A DNA stretch of 64,000 nucleotides from Aphis gossypii (Eukaryota > Arthropoda > Insecta > Hemiptera > Aphididae): contig NC_065532.1 in the NCBI RefSeq assembly GCF_020184175.1, positions 29,512,001 to 29,576,000 on the forward strand, read 5' to 3'. The notes beneath the pieces were generated by a model, which was given only the letters and a program-made list of their open reading frames with translations, did not search any database and had not been told where the DNA came from. A program made the translations under genes and the position numbers. Shown piece after piece: positions 37,046-50,903 of the stretch (positions are counted from its first letter, which is position 1; every line of letters begins with the position of its first letter).

Positions 37046-40000
37046 ATGCAACTGAATTTTTCAAATAGAAAAGAGAATTTATCATTTTTTTTTATAACTA
37101 TAATATGTATAATATATATATTAAATATATAAGTTCTAACAAAATAAAATAAACTTTGAATATAGAGAAAATGTTTTTAATACCTACTATTATTATTTTT
37201 ACTAATAACTAATAAGTAATAAGTAGTTTTATTTTTAATTAATATTCGCTCTTAGTGTAGGAATATAAAACTTCAAGTGTTGTTTAGTAGGTCACTGTAA
37301 TATAGGTAATTATACATTTAAATTTAGTAAGTTTATTACATAAAATAATTTTATAAATTTTACGGTTTTTATAAATTTTTTCACAAGTTAAAACTTATAA
37401 AATTGTCTATGACTAAACATTTTTCATATTTTTTAACTCAGAAATTAAAAACTTATGAGGTGCTTTGTATTCAGTTTTGATGAATTTGGCAATAGCGATT
37501 AATATTTATTCTTCATAAATTGAAAATTTCTTATAACTATATTATATATTTTTCAAAAATGTCGATATATATTGAAAATTTTATCGTAAAATAAAAACAA
37601 CTAGGTAATTGAACATTTTATAATAAATTTAAGTATCTATGGTAGGTTATACGCAAAAAAAAAAAATTAATTTTGTTAATCATTGGATTTAAATAAAAAT
37701 TCCTTTTGTTTTTTTTTGTTAATCCTGATTATAAAATTAACTTTTAGTATATTTTACTTTTGGTTCTCTTTACAGAACCAAATAAATTAAATTTTCTTCT
37801 ACAAATATAATATAAATATAAATATTGAATAAATATTTATATTTATACACATTCTCAATTTCCTTTTTTTTTTTTTTGATTTCCGTATAATTACAAAAAA
37901 AAACTGAGAATTCATTATTTTTTTCTATCCCTTCTAAAAGTATTAGCTATACAAAACATTTTACCAGTAACCTTCCTTCAAGCAATTGATCAGCTTCAAA
38001 ACGTGATGACAGACTCATAAGACAAATAATATCAATACAAAATCAATACTTTTTTGTTCTGCTTGAATTTAAAAAGGTCGATAGTAGTTGTGTGTATATA
38101 AAAGTTTTCATTCGTTTAAATTAATAAATTTTCTTGAAGACCATTGGGTACCTAAATCATCTGTATTTTTATTCTTTTGCCAGCTGTACATTATTATTAA
38201 TCAAATAAACAGATACCTACCTAATAAGTTTGAAACTCTTAAAATATTATATTAAACTCACTCTCTTTCAGTTGGAAAATATAATGACTGTACAAATTTT
38301 GTTTCTATTGAATGCGAAGACTCGGTATTTAATCAAAAATAAATAACTAATGATATTAATTGTAGAAATTTGCTATGTTGAACTATTTGATTTTATATAT
38401 ATATGTTTGATTAATAATAAAATATAATTCATAATTCATTACTTACATTATGTGATTTCAAATAAATAATCAACGACGATTGTCTATATAAAGGTATTGG
38501 TACATTTTTGAAAATATCTTGTAAGAGATTGTTATTTCTTCATAAAATAATATTTTTAGATCTAATAATACTTATATACTTAATATAATGCAAGTACATA
38601 AAATTCATGTTCCACAAAATTAAAGGTACGAAAAGATTTATTTTTCTCACAATTTAAAGCATTGGCTTATAAAGATATTTATAAAAAATATTTTCTAACT
38701 CCTCACCATACCCTAATTATTGTATAATATTACAAAATGTAACCTTTACATTTTTTATACAAAGGTATAAAGGAATAACTCATATAACATATATTTATAT
38801 TTATTTAATTACAGCTTAGCCCACTAAATTAGTCACTATCTCTATCTCTCCAATCGTAACATATTGAAGTGTTATTATAATTTTTCGTATTTTTACTTTC
38901 CATAGTTTTTGTGGTGTAGTTAGCTATAGTTATTGAGTAAGTATTTATCTGTATGGTTTTATCATAGTATAACTTACATACAAAAAAAAAAAAAAAAAAA
39001 TGTTGTCCATATAAAATGTACATAATAAATCATTTGTAGTTATCAGGCTCTGAATTTAATTATTTTAAATTTAAAATAAAAGAGCTACAAATTTGATTCA
39101 ACCTTTTCTATACAAAGTTGTACTTTGCATGTTATTTCACATTTTAGACATAGATTTATATGATTTATAGTGTTTTTATTTTATTTCTATTTTTTTGTGC
39201 ATGTTTGATTTGCCGTTTTATTAATATTTTATTTATGTGTATTATTGATTTGTACCTTTCAAGTAGTATTATAATATTTAGTGCATACTTTTCTATCATT
39301 GAGTGCATACGATATAGGTGAAAATATTATATTGTACGATTATTTAGTGTATTAAATTCATAGGTTAAATAATATTTCATATTTAATATTAATATATTAT
39401 AATTAATGGGTAGGTAGTTATAAAAATTAAATGTATCTTATAGATACATATAAGTTTATTATAAAAATCAATTAAAATTAAAAAATATATATATATGTAT
39501 GCGCATACATTTAATCTGTCCACCTTATAAGTTTTATTTAACAAATTATATCATTGATTATTGATGGCTAAAAGGAAAAAATAACAATTAAGGCGTCTTA
39601 AACACTATTATTCCATAGTCTGATAGTATTTATTATTAAATAATAAAAAATGAATTTACGTTAATTTAATTTTTTTATTTTACCCCCTATAAACTATGAT
39701 AGCTTTAAAAATTAAAAATTAAACAAAAATATTGTACAGCTCGCAACAATTAAAAAATATACATATTTTATGTATTGATATTTTAAAGAAATATAGGTTT
39801 AATATAGGTTTACAATATTTATATTATTATATAAAATAAAAATAATAATATAAAATTATGAATCTGATGTAGTTTGTTCGCATATTTAAATGAAATAATA
39901 ACATTACCTACAATGGGAAAATTTACAGCGACATAGATAATTATAATTCACCTTAACTTAAATACGTTGTTAGAAGAGACAGAAGGGGCTTTATGATAGC

Positions 40001-41601
40001 TGCGAGTTTGGAAATAAAATCAGTAAATAACGTTTTGATGTTCAAAAAAAAAAAAAATTGGAGTGGTTTTGGTTAAAATAAGTAGCTTGAGCTAATGGTG
40101 GTTTATCGGAATTGGAATTTAAAGTGGATTCAGAAAAATTATTTTTAGTTTTGGGAGCAGGGATGACACGTTTTCGTTCAGTTAAGTAAGAAAATTTAAT
40201 TTTTTTATAAATTGAGCAGCCTTTATAATTGGATGGGTGACTACGATGGAAAAGCTCCTTAATAGGTTTAAAAATCTTAAATGTATAATATTACACGTAT
40301 GCTTTCTATTATTGTAATAATGCAGAATAAAACAAATGCAGTCGATATTTTGAATACTACTTTGAAATTACACATTTATTCAATAAATGGTTTGAAAATT
40401 GATTGTGTATTTTATTTATGATTCTTAATTCTGAACAATAATCTTTAGAATAATACACGTTATAATAAATTATTTTAATTAACCATTTGACTTTTCAAGT
40501 CAGCAATATAAAATTTTATCCCACTTTATTTAATTTAGTTAAAAATAGATTTATTATTGCAACTTATTTGATATAAATTATCGGATTATACAGCATTCGA
40601 TGTTTTTTAAGCGTATACAATTTACAATCTCGGTTCGTTGTAAATTATAAACATTTTGTGGTTTTTTTTATTCTTGTAATTTTTTAGTATTACTGAGATT
40701 ATTAAAACTCAACTTTATTATAATTATATAAATAACAATTAATTAATTATAAAATACACAAACGCGCAGTTGCAATATATTATAATATACATTATGTGGT
40801 TACATACAATTCATTAAGCTTGATGTATGGATAAACTAATTACTATACCTATTGAATAAAACTATTTTAAATCAATATTCTGTGTATGGATTAAGTTTTT
40901 CCTAGTTTGGCGTATTCTTATTATAGCACTTATTAATATGCGCTTAACTGTCAATTATATTTACTGTATATCATAATATTAAAGTAATTTGGGATTAAAT
41001 TTCGTAAAATCATCTATAAGGTTGTGCGTGAACTCAAATGATGATCTAAGTTTTATATTCCGATTGGATATTATTGTGTGTAGAAAACATAAACGTATAA
41101 TATCAACTAAATGCTAGGTATCCAAATACGGCTTGTTATTGAAACAAACCTTACCTAACTATTATGTTTTAACTGCAACGTATATATACTTATATGACAA
41201 CTATGTTATATTCTATAATATAATCGTAATACAACGTTTTTTGATTATAATGTATTGTTTTTACATATTATAAAATATTGATAGATTGTAATAAATTATA
41301 ATAATGTTAAGATAATCGTTAGCTTATTATGATTCGTGCACAAGATTAAATGGGTAACTAAGAAATTACTCGCTTTAATTTCAATGTGTATGTATACGGC
41401 TTTACATTAAAATTTTTAATATAATATTTAATATGGTAAATCAGTGACAACATAGTTACTGCTACTTAGCAAAGTTAGAATATGCTTAATAGTTTACAGG
41501 AAAAAAATACATTTTTATTTAAAAATAAAAGTTGGTATCATCATAGAAAACTCTTTTAAATAGTAAAAAATCTAAATAATTAAAAATATGGTCTTTGATT
41601 A

Positions 41602-41651
<50 letters not shown>

Positions 41652-43259
41652 GTATATATTATTTATTTATATATATATAAAAATGGTTTATGCTCGGTGG
41701 ATCACTCTGTATAACGTTTGTTTGAAATTAAATAGCTGATTAATAAATAAAGTATTTAAAAATCTGTGTACAAAACTAATTGAATGTTATTATTTTAAAT
41801 TAATACAAAACATCCAAACATAATAATATTGTGTAAAGATAATAGCGATTGATAAATGATAATGTTTAGACAATAAATAATAATTTATCTCTGCAATAAT
41901 TGTGTTCTTCATTTAATTTGAAATTATTTAATTCAAATGAATCTTTGTAGCAAAGGGTGAAAAATGGAGTAGTTCAATTTAATTAAAAATACACAATAAA
42001 AAAATCGGTTTTTAAAGCTTTCTAGCATCAAAACATTTATTTTACAATTATTTTGTTCAATGGATGTAATTCGATTTACTTATCAATTAGTTAAAAAAGA
42101 ATTATACCAACGCCACCATCACCTAGGAGATGAGAGAATAAGAATTCAATTTAGAGGGCTTAAAATAATTGTTTTTTTCATTGTAAACCATTAATTGTAA
42201 ACACCGTGAACCTATAAAATATTTTACGGGTTACAGAATAACCCTCAGATACGATTATTATGAAAAAAAAACTGTATTTTTAATTTTGTTTGATTTGGTC
42301 GTAAACTTTTGGCCGGAAACTTGAAGCAGGATTTTCATTGTATACCCCTTTTTAATATAAACTCTCAAAGAATAAATTTTCTTTACCACACCCCCGGGAT
42401 ATGCTCATTTAAATTTCGGATAACGGTTAATGAGCACCGAAAGTTTAATTAACGAAAACTGTTAAATTTACCTTTTGTTATGTGTATATCTTAGGCCGAA
42501 TCATTTTCAGAACCTACACTTTATATATATATATATATAATATCACGCATTTGTGAAGGAAACGCTAAAAACACATCGCACTTACACACATTATGTGTAT
42601 TGTAATAAATTATAAAATATTCTATATGTAAGTTTGTTTCTTCAAGATTAATAACAAGAAGATCGATTTTCGCTAGGCAAGAAATATTTTTTTGCTAAAT
42701 GAATTCATTAGCTAATTAATATTTAGAATAAATATTCAATAAAAATAAAAAATATGGTTATAATAATATAAATAGTAACACGAGTTTACAATACCAAACA
42801 CCGAGGTTACTCAACATTGTTACAACTGTTACATATATTAATACGGTTTATATGATTTGTATTTTATACGATATTATACTCGTATATTCGTTTCTGATAA
42901 CCAAACCATTATAATTCCCAAATATTCGCTCTCGACTCTAAACACTATTCCGGTCAATCCTTCCGGAAGAATTAATGGGGCATAACTTTTCAGAGAATTA
43001 AATCTTAAAAAACCTATCATACGTGAACACAATCTAGACTTAACCGTTTATAACGAGTAGCTGTTTTTTTTTCGCATATATCAAACTGCATCACATATTA
43101 TAACTGGCCCTTTCATCCAGTACATGCTCATTGTGATTGTAAATATTACATTGGCGGAGGGAACACATTAAAAATAAGTTTAAATATATATATATATATT
43201 TATATATTTTATAATGTGTGTAGTATAGGTACGTACCAAGTGGAACAGAACACTTGAGT
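37046..43259. other. AT-rich spacer
   Basis: About 6 kb with no recognisable gene. Contents are A/T runs, a long AT microsatellite (separate entry), short AT tracts at 42521-42540 and 43181-43200, and scattered TAGGTAC motifs. The minus-strand frames at 38829-39023 and 43091-43282 are low-complexity. Confidence 0.6.
41606..41647. repeat. (AT)n microsatellite
   Basis: About 21 uninterrupted AT units, with further imperfect AT tracts to about 41680. It is able to form cruciforms and is likely polymorphic. Confidence 0.95.
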
Positions 43260-43620
43260 GGTGCATTATAATAGAACATCAAAGACGTCGTCGGCGTAAA
43301 GTCATATAGGAGAAGTAATCAAATTACACATCATTTCAAAAAAATCAATATGGCACTCGTGTCGTACATTTCCCCCTGTACGACTGATGCCCGTGTAAAC
43401 AGTGCTCGGAATCCCAAAAACATTATTCCTATCCAATCCACGAACCACTCGGTTGACGTGTTTCGCTCGGTGTGCATTATAGAGAGAAAATAGTGTAACG
43501 AACCTCAAAATAAAGAATAAAAACGCATACCCACCCGATATGCTCCTACGTATATGCGTTTAATAATAATACGACCGCGCCGGTTAATACAATAATATAC
43601 GTCAACCCACCACCGTACTA
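43260..43620. promoter_or_regulatory. Second CpG-rich block
   Basis: GACGTCGTCGGCG, GTTTCGCTCGG and CGACCGCGCCGG are among some 25 CpGs in about 350 bases, against an almost CpG-free background. A 47-codon ATG-started frame on the plus strand (43350-43493, M-A-L-V-S-Y-I-S-P-C) and a 68-codon minus frame without ATG (43302-43508) overlap here. Neither has a recognisable domain. A promoter or first exon of an unseen transcript is possible. Confidence 0.3.
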
Positions 43621-46600
43621 CAGACTTAACCACAAACTACCTGAAGCTATATACACTAACCCCGCACTACTCAGAATTGTGTCGTCATTTTTACTCTCTA
43701 TTGACATAATTTCGATTCGATCGTCCGTTTAATACAATGTTCGCATTAATTGCTATCCTGATTACAAATATTGATGCACATTATGAACAACGAGTTTATA
43801 ATAATATATCCTCGCGCTGTTTCATCACGATAAATATTTGTAATAGTTACATATATTATTATATTAACCTTGCATTTGATTACAGTAAGAATATTAGATT
43901 TTTTGTAATAATATAAATGCCGATTGCTTATTTTTGTTAATTAATTAATAAACAAGTGTAATAGTAAGATAAATAAAGGTATACAATTAACTTAATTAGA
44001 AAAAATGTTTGTATAAGCATATTATGATGATCGAATATTGAGTTAATGTTATTAGCATTTATCGAACTGATGCTTATAGAAACTAATGATGTATTCATCA
44101 TATTATAGGAAATTTCATTATTCAGATGACCACAGTTAGAATATGTTATGTGATTTTAACCAATAATTTTCCAAAAAAATTTTATCATCTTCTATGTTTT
44201 TAGTATATATGATAATTTTTCAGTAAAACCAACAACAGTATAATACAAATTATGGTTTTTTTTCAATAGCAAGTTAATTCTATTTTTTCTTATTACTTTA
44301 ATCGTTTTATCACATGTTAGTTCCTGTTATTTATTTGGATAAAATATATATTAACCATATTAAAAATTATTCAGAAATGATATTTTTAATTACGAAATGT
44401 TGAACCAAGTGTGTACTTTATCTAAATACTTATTAAAACCCATAGTGTATATAAATATTTACATTTAAGTACAATTGATATTTAATTACTAAACGTTTAA
44501 TTCATTTATTTAGGTTGAAGTAAGTTTCACTATTGGTGCTAAAAAATGTCTTGTCATTTAAAATAAATATCCACTTGATTATACAAAAATATATTTAAAA
44601 GCTGAAATTTCTGATGTTTAGTTTATTGTCATATATTTTGAAAACGTTCTAATATAATTTTTTTAACTAATAGTTCCATAATATTTTAAGATGTGTTTAT
44701 AGTAAACATAATATATGGCGCAAATATTTTTTGAATGTTTAATTTTTTTTTGTTCAATATATAATTTTTAATATTCTATGGATTATATTATTATTCAACA
44801 ATCTTGAAAAAATTAGTCGTTAATTATTACCTAATAATTAATTACATTTAATTTATACTTTTATACTTTAATTACAGTAGTGTTTGAGAATTAGGGTTTT
44901 CGATTACATTTTGTTATAGGCGGGCTATTAATTTCATTAGTACACTTTATTTAACCGTTGGACGAAGTATAACATTCTGTTTACTTGTCAGTTTCAATTT
45001 CTTTTCCTTTTCTCCACCCTTTTGTCCAAATTAATTTAGTTTAAAGCGTCGGCGGTTAATCAAACACGTTCCTTTTCCTTAAAGTTCAGCTATAATAAAA
45101 ATATAAACATAAAAAAGAACTAAGTCAACTCAAATTATAGGTGCTTTTTGTAGCACATGATGGTTTGAAAAAGTTTATTGAGAACTATTAAAATTATTAT
45201 TAATGTGACGGAAACAAGCCATAAAGCAATAAATTATGATTTTCTTCTGTATAGAATTTGGTTAACCAGAAATTTCTATATATTTACTTTATTATAAAAC
45301 CAAACACTTTCTACAAAATATTTATTCTCGTTATTGGAAAAATTGAGATTTTTATAGGTATGGTTTTATGAAAACAATTAAAAATTAATGTAATATTATC
45401 AAGTATTGAAAAAGTTATTTATTTTTAATATGTCAAAAATTATTATCGTATAAAAATTCATACTAAACATTAAATACTTTTTAATAATGCAACTATAGTC
45501 TTATATATTTTGATTACTTAGATTTGCATCAGTAAATAATAACTCAATGTAGTGATATATATATGATAAGACAACTTTATTATTAAATAGACATAGTATA
45601 CCTGTAATTTTTTTGGATATATCATTGACATTAGACATACTTTTTAAGTGTAATATATTAGAAATTAGAATATTAGAAAATAGAATATAATGTAAAATGA
45701 AAATATATGTATATTTATCGTCTGAGTTGTTTTGATATTCTATTGTTCTTAAATACCTCGTTTGGTAAAATAATATTTGGATTAATTTTAGATCTCAAAT
45801 GTATAAATAAGTGAAAAAAAAAACAGTTCAAGTCTTAAATATTCTGTATAAAAGACAATTCTTGACACCAAAAAAAAAAAAAAAACTTCAGAGGACGTCA
45901 TACCCGCATTTGTTGTTTCTGTTTATAACATAGTAAATCAACATACCGGATTCTTTTTACAGTTTATGTATAGTGCATATTAAAGAAAATTTACATATTA
46001 TCGAATTTTCAGAAGAGAATAAAAACAGTGATCAATTGAAGAGTTTTTTTCCCATATGATTATTTTAAAACAAGTTATATGAATTTGTAATTATTTAAAT
46101 ATTTATAACTCATTATACTATAGCACAAATATTAAACAAAATATCTCTGAGCACAGTTAGGTATATATTATATGTGTAAGATAGAGGTAACATATTTGAA
46201 TATAACGTTTTTAAAAAAATTGCTTCTATCGTTCAATAATAATAATAAAAAAAGATACATCGATAATATTATAAGTTCATAATTTTTACTTTTTATTTTA
46301 TTTAATATAATTTATTCATAACTACAATAGCAGCTAAATTGAATCACGTTTAACGGCCACAATAACTAATACATATTTTCATTACAATCCATATATCTTT
46401 ATTAAATTATAATAATTGGTCTAATTAAGTTCTATTAGGTACCTAATAAATGTTTCAGTTATTATAAACTACTCTCTCTTAAATTATATTAATACATGTA
46501 AATCCGTGGGATATTTAAAAATAATATCATAAATAATAAAATTCGTTTTCTTTATCACTATTTATAATAATTATAATAAGACCATTAATGGTTATTAGTT

Positions 46601-49600
46601 ATGGCCTTATGGGTGACTTATGTTAGGCTTAAGTGCTGATATGAAGTGAGACAATCATTTTTCTTCTAAGTTTCAATTTACAGTTTTTATGGTTGCAAAT
46701 TTAATAAAAAAAATACATTAAGGTTGTTCAATAAAAAAGTAGTAAAACAGAAGACAACAAAAATATTCCAATTAAATTTGTCTGCTTTCTATAAAAAACA
46801 CACTTTAATAAAATTGTCTTTAATACTCATAGTATTGATTCAAAAAGATGACGATATTCCTTTTACAATCAACTAAATTTTTATAAAATACTAAATTGAA
46901 ACATCCATCAAGAAACTAAGTTATAATAAATTAAGTTAAATAAAATTATCGTTATAATATTCATTTATTGATGAAATATTACTTGATTTCACTAAGTTTA
47001 AACGTTTTACTAACTAAGTATTTCGTAGGTAAACTAATTTGTGTTAATATAATCCTGAATAATAATTCAACCATACTATATTATAAATAGGTTCTTTTAA
47101 ATTTTTAATCTGGTTGTATATAAATTTATCAAGTGTATTAGTGTATTGGAAATTAATATGTATTATGCGTTTTAATAAAAAATAAATTTACGAACAATAT
47201 TAATATACAAAATGTTGTTTTTTCATATTATTTTGTGAAAATAATTATCTACGGTTTTTTTTTATCGATAACTTAAAATATTTTATGATTAAATTGTTAC
47301 ACAAAATTATATAAATTAATTAAAAATTTTAAATTTAAATTTCAATAAATTTATAGTCATTAACAACTGAACTCTATTCATACAATTTTTAAAACAAAAC
47401 ATCAATATCTATTTAAGATTTATTTAAAGTATATAATATACTTTAAGTTCTAAAACAGTTTTAGTTTATCACAATGATAAAAACTATTTTACCTGATTTA
47501 AAATTTCTTAAACCTAAGTTGTTCAACTCTAACTTATTATTATAAAACCTCAAGAAAAATTATCTTTATTAAGTTACTCAGTTAATAATTTTACACATTT
47601 GGCTAATTTGAGGAAAAATATGCGCTGTATAATTACTAATAGGGACAAAATTTATATTTACTATTTATAAAAATATCTTTTTTATAAGTTTGTACTTATT
47701 AAGTCGAGTTTAAAACGAAAATCTATTAAAATAACATTTAAAAAAACTAGCATATTATTACTTAGATTCAATGTATTACTGTTATTCAATGGTAAAAATA
47801 TATGTATATAATATCACGATACATAATTTTAATGTGAATGATTTTTTTTTTTTAGTGATTTTTATGTTTCATTTTTTTACATTTTAATAAATATTTAAAA
47901 AAATAGCTTTCATTTAATTTCTGTAAATCGATATAGTATTAGTATTGCCAGTGTTGAAATAGGCAAATAGATTCATTTTGGATTTTTTTTTTATTACATA
48001 CCTCAGGTTTAGATATGATATCGTTGTTTGAATCTAATAACAGACGAATTGGAAAATATATGTTTGTTATTGCACGCAACAATAGAGAAAAAATCATGGT
48101 GGTTATTATATACTAGAATAGAATATTTATTGTTGTTTCTTAGTAAACACGCAAACAAAAAGTACTTTTTTTCATATCGTCATATGAAACATTTCATATT
48201 TTTATACTCGTCAAATACATCACAGATTATTTCAACTATGCTCAGTCATTTTTATCTACAAATGCCAAATTAACCACAACAATATTATTAAATATAAAAT
48301 TATTTTACAAATGTCTATACTACACTATAACTTTATTAATAATTGCTTAATAAAATCAAATCATTTATACTATTATACCATATTATTACCATATTGTTTA
48401 AAACCCAAATAACGTATTCAATCATAAGTAAAAAATCAATATGCACTTTAAAATATTATTTATATCCAAACTTTTATGAAACATTATTTTAATACATAAT
48501 ATATATATACCTATTATATATATAAAATTATACTCTATATAAACTTTTTTTAAAACAACAACAATTTAATAAATGTGTACTAAATTTAAATATGTTTATG
48601 GTAATATAAGAGACCTAACAAATTTTTGCAAAAAATGTAGATAAGAGGTCGATGTTTGACATTAGTTTATTATTATTAATAATATATACCTATAGTTAGT
48701 GTACACTGTACATTGCATACTACCTATATATTGTAAATGTATGCATTATTTGCAATGATGATCGTGTACTATTCTTTACCTAAGTTGAAGACATCAATGA
48801 ATCTCGATATTATATTGCTTTACCAACGTAAAAATATATATTATTATTGCTAAAACATAATAATAATTTTTCTTGTTTATTGTTAAAAAAGCACAAATGT
48901 TTTTATTCGTTGTAAACTTTGAGCAAGCTTATGAGCTCAAAGAGGCGCGTTTTAGTGAATGTGTGTGTGCTTCATACAATATGTATAAGAATAACCACCC
49001 TTCCAAGAACAATTCGCAGTCGCGAATCGATATTTTAGATTGCGGTTTTATACGTGTCAAAAAGCGTATGTACACAACGGGGGAAGGTGTTATGTTGTAG
49101 CTATAGGTCTCAAAATGCAAGGAGATTGAAAATGTAATTGAATAGAACACAAAACAGCTCAGGTAATTATTTTTATTAGTTTTTGAAATTGTTTTTTTTT
49201 TCAAACCCAAATGTTATGTAAAACATTTTTATTCAATACAGCATTTTAGCATTTACTTTATATCTTCGATGATCCACTTCTAAGATATTTCTAATTCAAA
49301 ACTACAACAAGGAAATGATGGCATGATTTTATGGCGTACAATAATGTTGTTATAAAACAACGGAAATAATCTAATTAATTAATGCATATATTGATGCATA
49401 CAGTTACTAGTTAGTTATACAGTTTAGTGTACATTACATTACATAATTGCTGCATTATTATACCAAGCCAAGTTTATGAACTGTTGGTTATTATAGGAGA
49501 TGTATATGGTCTTATTCGCATGTTTTTGTGTAATACTGTGACTAACTTTTAAAGTTGCTATCGTATAATTAGTTCTCTCTATGCATATAAATTACAAAGT

Positions 49601-50859
49601 AAACAATAGTTTGAAGATAATTTAATATCTGTTTTTCAAAATAGTACAAAAAAAACCGTACACATTTCCCAAAACACGACTGTATTATCATTATTACCTT
49701 AACAATAATTGTATTATATTATTAATCAAAACGTACGTACACCAGCACGGTGCTCCGACCTTGATAAGTATGATGATAATTAGAATTATAATATTATGAT
49801 TCCAACAATATTACAATAATGTTTCATACAATGTATCTGGAAAATATTAATGTAATAATAACATAATGGATTAAAATGTAACTGCAGTGCATATAACTCT
49901 CCAGATACGGTATGAGCGCACTCATACGTATTGTATACCTGTGCAGTGTAATAATATACTTACTTTTATATTATGATATAAGTCGTTTCGTTTAGTGATG
50001 ATATTATAATTTATATAATCAAAATTTGGGGAGCTATACACGAATCCGGACAATATGAAATATACGAACAACAAAGGATATCCTGTAGATCGTATGGTTG
50101 TATTAAACACATCACGATTATGGCGTAGGTAACATGTAGACAGTTTTTACATGGCTGCAAATGTTCGGATCACGTGATTTAAAAATTGCGTGCGTGTAAT
50201 CTACAGCTGCAGTTGTATCAGAACAAAATACAGACTGGCTTACAATAATATTACTATTTACAACAATATAATATACTGCAGTATATAATATAATCGGATA
50301 AAATCCAAGCCCAAGCACCCCAACGAGTATTCATTTCATCCCGAGTACCATTGTCGCAGTAGCATAATTCAACGAAACGCGAGCTTGGAATAGAACATTA
50401 TAATAATATACAATTTATGTATAATATACTTCATAATGTATTTTGCGTATCGTATTATACTCGTATATGCGATAGTTGACTTTGGCTGTATGTGTGCATT
50501 GTGCACTGAATTGATCGAGATAACTAGAAGTTTTAAAATATTGCTTTACGTAAATGTTGAATGATACTAACAATTCGAAATAAATATTTTATTTTGCTTC
50601 TAAGGGTTAGCCATACACTCAGTACCACTCAGTAATAGTGTCTTTAATGAAAACTAATTATCGATCGAGCTAATCCGAATCTTTTAACACAATTTTAAAT
50701 TTAAGATGGTAATGGTACAGTGCGTAATGCTTCATATTAGAGTTGTTGTTAAGTGCACACCGCTGGGATATGTAGTTTATTCCCATGTAGGATGTAGACC
50801 AAGGCCGTTCTGTGGGTACACGAATGTGATATGTACTTAAGATTTTTATATCATTGTAT
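43621..50859. other. AT-rich spacer
   Basis: Over 7 kb without a supported gene. The open frame at 48019-48273 follows an acceptor-like CCTCAG but lacks ATG and domain. A GC-balanced patch at 48890-49110 carries overlapping frames on both strands, neither recognised. The patch at 50030-50420 is likewise unexplained. Confidence 0.5.
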
Positions 50860-50903
50860 AGAGAGTGAGCGAGAAAGAGTGAGAGAGAGAGAGAGAGAGA
50901 GAG
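50860..50903. repeat. Purine (GA)n tract
   Basis: GAGAGTGAGCGAGAAAGAGT followed by about eleven GA units. GA repeats recruit GAGA-binding factors in insects, but nothing nearby supports a promoter. Confidence 0.85.

Noticed and set aside
48019..48273. Open frame after an acceptor-like CCTCAG
   Set aside because: No ATG, no domain, Leu/Lys/Phe-rich as expected from AT-rich DNA, and no partner exon.
48873..49210. Overlapping frames on both strands in a GC-balanced patch
   Set aside because: Neither strand has a recognisable family; opposite open frames usually share a single chance cause.
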